Shown piece after piece: positions 48,840-50,092 of a DNA stretch of 50,092 nucleotides. The translations under genes were made by a program, and so were the position numbers. Location of the stretch: the NCBI GenBank assembly GCA_900467745.1, contig UBQW01000044.1, positions 1,310 through 51,401 on the forward strand, read 5' to 3'. The notes under the pieces are model-generated. The model did no database searches. It saw only the letters and a program-made list of their open reading frames with translations, and was not told where the DNA came from. The DNA is from Hyphomicrobiales bacterium (lineage in GTDB: Bacteria > Pseudomonadota > Alphaproteobacteria > Rhizobiales > Rhizobiaceae). Every line of letters begins with the position of its first letter. The first letter of the stretch is position 1.

Positions 48840-49196
48840 GTGTTCCGCATTACCAAGGAATTCCACTTCTCCGCCTCGCATCAGCTCTCGCACCTGCCCG
48901 CCGATCACCAGTGCGCGCGGCTGCATGGCCACAATTACATCGTCGTCGTCGAGCTTGCGGCTGCAGAGCTCAACGCCGACGGCTTCGTGCGCGACTATCA
49001 CGAGCTTGCCCCGCTGAAGCGCTACATCGACGAGCGCTTCGACCACCGGCATCTGAACGAGGTGCTCGGCCATGATCGGGTGACGTCGGAACATCTCGCC
49101 AAGCACTTTTACGACTGGTGCAAGGCGCTCTTGCCTGAAACATCGGCCGTCCGGGTCAGCGAGACGCCGAAGACCTGGGCGGAGTACCGGCCATGA
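48840..49196 (+). CDS. queD: 6-carboxy-5,6,7,8-tetrahydropterin synthase
   Basis: A 118-residue protein of the QueD/PTPS family. Zinc His and catalytic Cys: FSASHQLSHLPADHQCARLHGHNY. Ends with VRVSETPKTWAEY, typical for QueD. Converts dihydroneopterin triphosphate to CPH4. The start is a GTG after GGAGG; the last four bases overlap the start of queE (ATGA). Confidence 0.95.
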   Translation: MFRITKEFHFSASHQLSHLPADHQCARLHGHNYIVVVELAAAELNADGFVRDYHELAPLKRYIDERFDHRHLNEVLGHDRVTSEHLAKHFYDWCKALLPETSAVRVSETPKTWAEYRP

Positions 49197-49924
49197 GCGC
49201 CGATCACAAGATCCGCGTCAGCGAGATCTTCGGGCCGACGATCCAGGGCGAGGGCGTGCTGATCGGCCTCCCCACCGTGTTCGTGCGCACGGGCGGCTGC
49301 GATTACCGCTGTTCGTGGTGCGATACGCTGCATGCCGTCGACAGCGAATACCGCGATCAGTGGAGGCCGATGTCGGTGGAGGAGATCTGGGCCGAGGTCG
49401 TTTCGCTCTCGGGCGGGCATCCGCTCACCGTCTCGCTCTCAGGCGGCAATCCGGCGATCCAGCCGCTGGGGCCGCTGATTGCGCGCGGTCATGGCGAAGG
49501 CTATCGGTTCGCGCTGGAGACGCAGGGTAGTGTCGCCAGGGATTGGTTTGCCGATCTCGATACGCTGGTCTTAAGCCCGAAGCCGCCGTCGAGCGGGATG
49601 GAGACGGATTGGGGGCAGTTCGAGGACTGTCTGCGGAAGGCCGCCGGTGGGCCTGATATTGCGCTGAAGATCGTGGTGTTTGATGAGCGGGATTATCGGT
49701 ATGCGCGGGAGGTTGCAGGGCGGTATCCGGATTTGCCGGTCTATCTGCAGCCGGGCAATCACACGCCGCCGCCTGCCGATGATGATGATGCCAGGATCGA
49801 TATCGATGGGATCATGGAGCGGATGTTGTGGCTGGTGGGGAAGGTGACCGAGGATCGGTGGTTCGAGGCGAGGGTGCTGCCGCAGCTGCATGTGTTGTTG
49901 TGGGGGAATCGGCGAGGGGTGTGA
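49193..49924 (+). CDS. queE: 7-carboxy-7-deazaguanine synthase (radical SAM)
   Basis: A 243-residue radical SAM enzyme. Near the start IFGPTIQGEGVLIGLPTVFVRTGGCDYRCSWCDT carries the CX3CX2C cluster-binding motif. VSLSGGNPAIQP is the usual GGEP-like SAM-binding segment (here GGNP). Converts CPH4 to CDG. It overlaps queD by four bases, forming the queC-queD-queE operon. Codon use changes toward G- and T-ending triplets in the last third, without visible frameshift. Confidence 0.93.
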   Translation: MSADHKIRVSEIFGPTIQGEGVLIGLPTVFVRTGGCDYRCSWCDTLHAVDSEYRDQWRPMSVEEIWAEVVSLSGGHPLTVSLSGGNPAIQPLGPLIARGHGEGYRFALETQGSVARDWFADLDTLVLSPKPPSSGMETDWGQFEDCLRKAAGGPDIALKIVVFDERDYRYAREVAGRYPDLPVYLQPGNHTPPPADDDDARIDIDGIMERMLWLVGKVTEDRWFEARVLPQLHVLLWGNRRGV

Positions 49925-49967
49925 GTGGGGCTCTGTGGGGAGTGTATGTGGGCTCGGTTTTGCCGTG

Positions 49968-50092
49968 TGTTACCCCCCTCTGTCCTGCCGGACATCTCCC
50001 CCACAAGGGGGGAGATCGACTCGTGGTGAGGTTTTCGCCAAACGTTGAGGTCGGAGCGAGCGGCTGCCCCAGCCAATCTCCCCACCTGTGGG
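49968..50092. repeat. Rhizobial palindromic intergenic repeat (partial, at window edge)
   Basis: ATCTCCCCC (49994-50002) and GGGGGGAGAT (50007-50016) form a hairpin, preceded by a TGTCCTGCCGGA stretch and followed by GTGAGGTTTTCGCC and another CAATCTCCCC-CTGTGGG palindrome. I recall such modules as dispersed repeats in rhizobial genomes. The element runs past the end of the window. The left edge (1-30) has related CCCCAGCCA-type sequence. Confidence 0.6.

Overview
The window looks like part of a chromosome of a Rhizobiaceae bacterium (Rhizobium/Agrobacterium/Ensifer type). The evidence is high GC with strongly GC-biased third codon positions, a CpdR-type regulator beside an N-formylglutamate amidohydrolase, an mmgR (alpha-r8 / 'suhB') small RNA next to a HisN/SuhB-type phosphatase, an Atu4866-family protein, a 1574-residue GltB with a short N-terminal propeptide, a CyoABCD quinol oxidase and rhizobial-style palindromic intergenic repeats at both ends. 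I see no rRNA, CRISPR array, transposase or prophage gene. There is one tRNA (Val, anticodon GAC).

Layout. 0.1-6 kb: small or envelope proteins (a DUF1127-like peptide, a DUF475/TerC-like membrane protein, a membrane-anchored dual-specificity-type phosphatase, a degenerate thermonuclease-like protein, three small exported proteins). 5.9-10.7 kb: tRNA-Val, cpdR, N-formylglutamate amidohydrolase, mmgR sRNA, HisN-like phosphatase and a soluble two-PAS chemotaxis receptor. 10.7-17.5 kb: a SleB-type lipoprotein hydrolase, an alpha/beta hydrolase, a heat-shock hsp20 with a visible sigma-32 promoter and an SD-sequestering hairpin, a VapBC45-like toxin-antitoxin pair and a bile-acid-symporter-family/LysR divergon. 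17.7-21.8 kb: an AraC regulator divergent from a five-gene SDR / VOC / saccharopine-dehydrogenase-like / SnoaL / SnoaL operon of unknown purpose, with a direct repeat of 21-bp period between them. 22-26.1 kb: cyoABCD, preceded by an FNR/FixK-type box. 26.2-34.4 kb: threonine aldolase, then gltB and gltD with an orphan AbrB-fold antitoxin-like gene between them. 34.5-40 kb: an exported protein, a LysE-type exporter, and two SDR/regulator modules (SDR-AraC and LysR-Atu4866-SDR) arranged back to back. 40-48 kb: envelope functions (DUF459 SGNH protein, MltB-type transglycosylase, GalU, outer-membrane barrel, KdsD, NfeD plus paraslipin). 48-49.9 kb: queC-queD-queE.

How they fit together. Core metabolism is represented by GOGAT (ammonia assimilation), cytochrome bo quinol oxidase (aerobic respiration, probably oxygen regulated), GalU and KdsD (surface polysaccharide and Kdo precursors) and the queuosine precursor branch QueD-QueE-QueC. 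The accessory layer is a series of regulator-plus-reductase divergons, each with recognisable operator-like symmetry in its promoter region. The best candidates for undescribed biology are the AraC-controlled five-gene operon, the orphan antitoxin-like gene inside glt, and the paired SDR/regulator block at 36-40 kb. All functions are inferred from protein and nucleotide patterns read by eye; no database search was possible.
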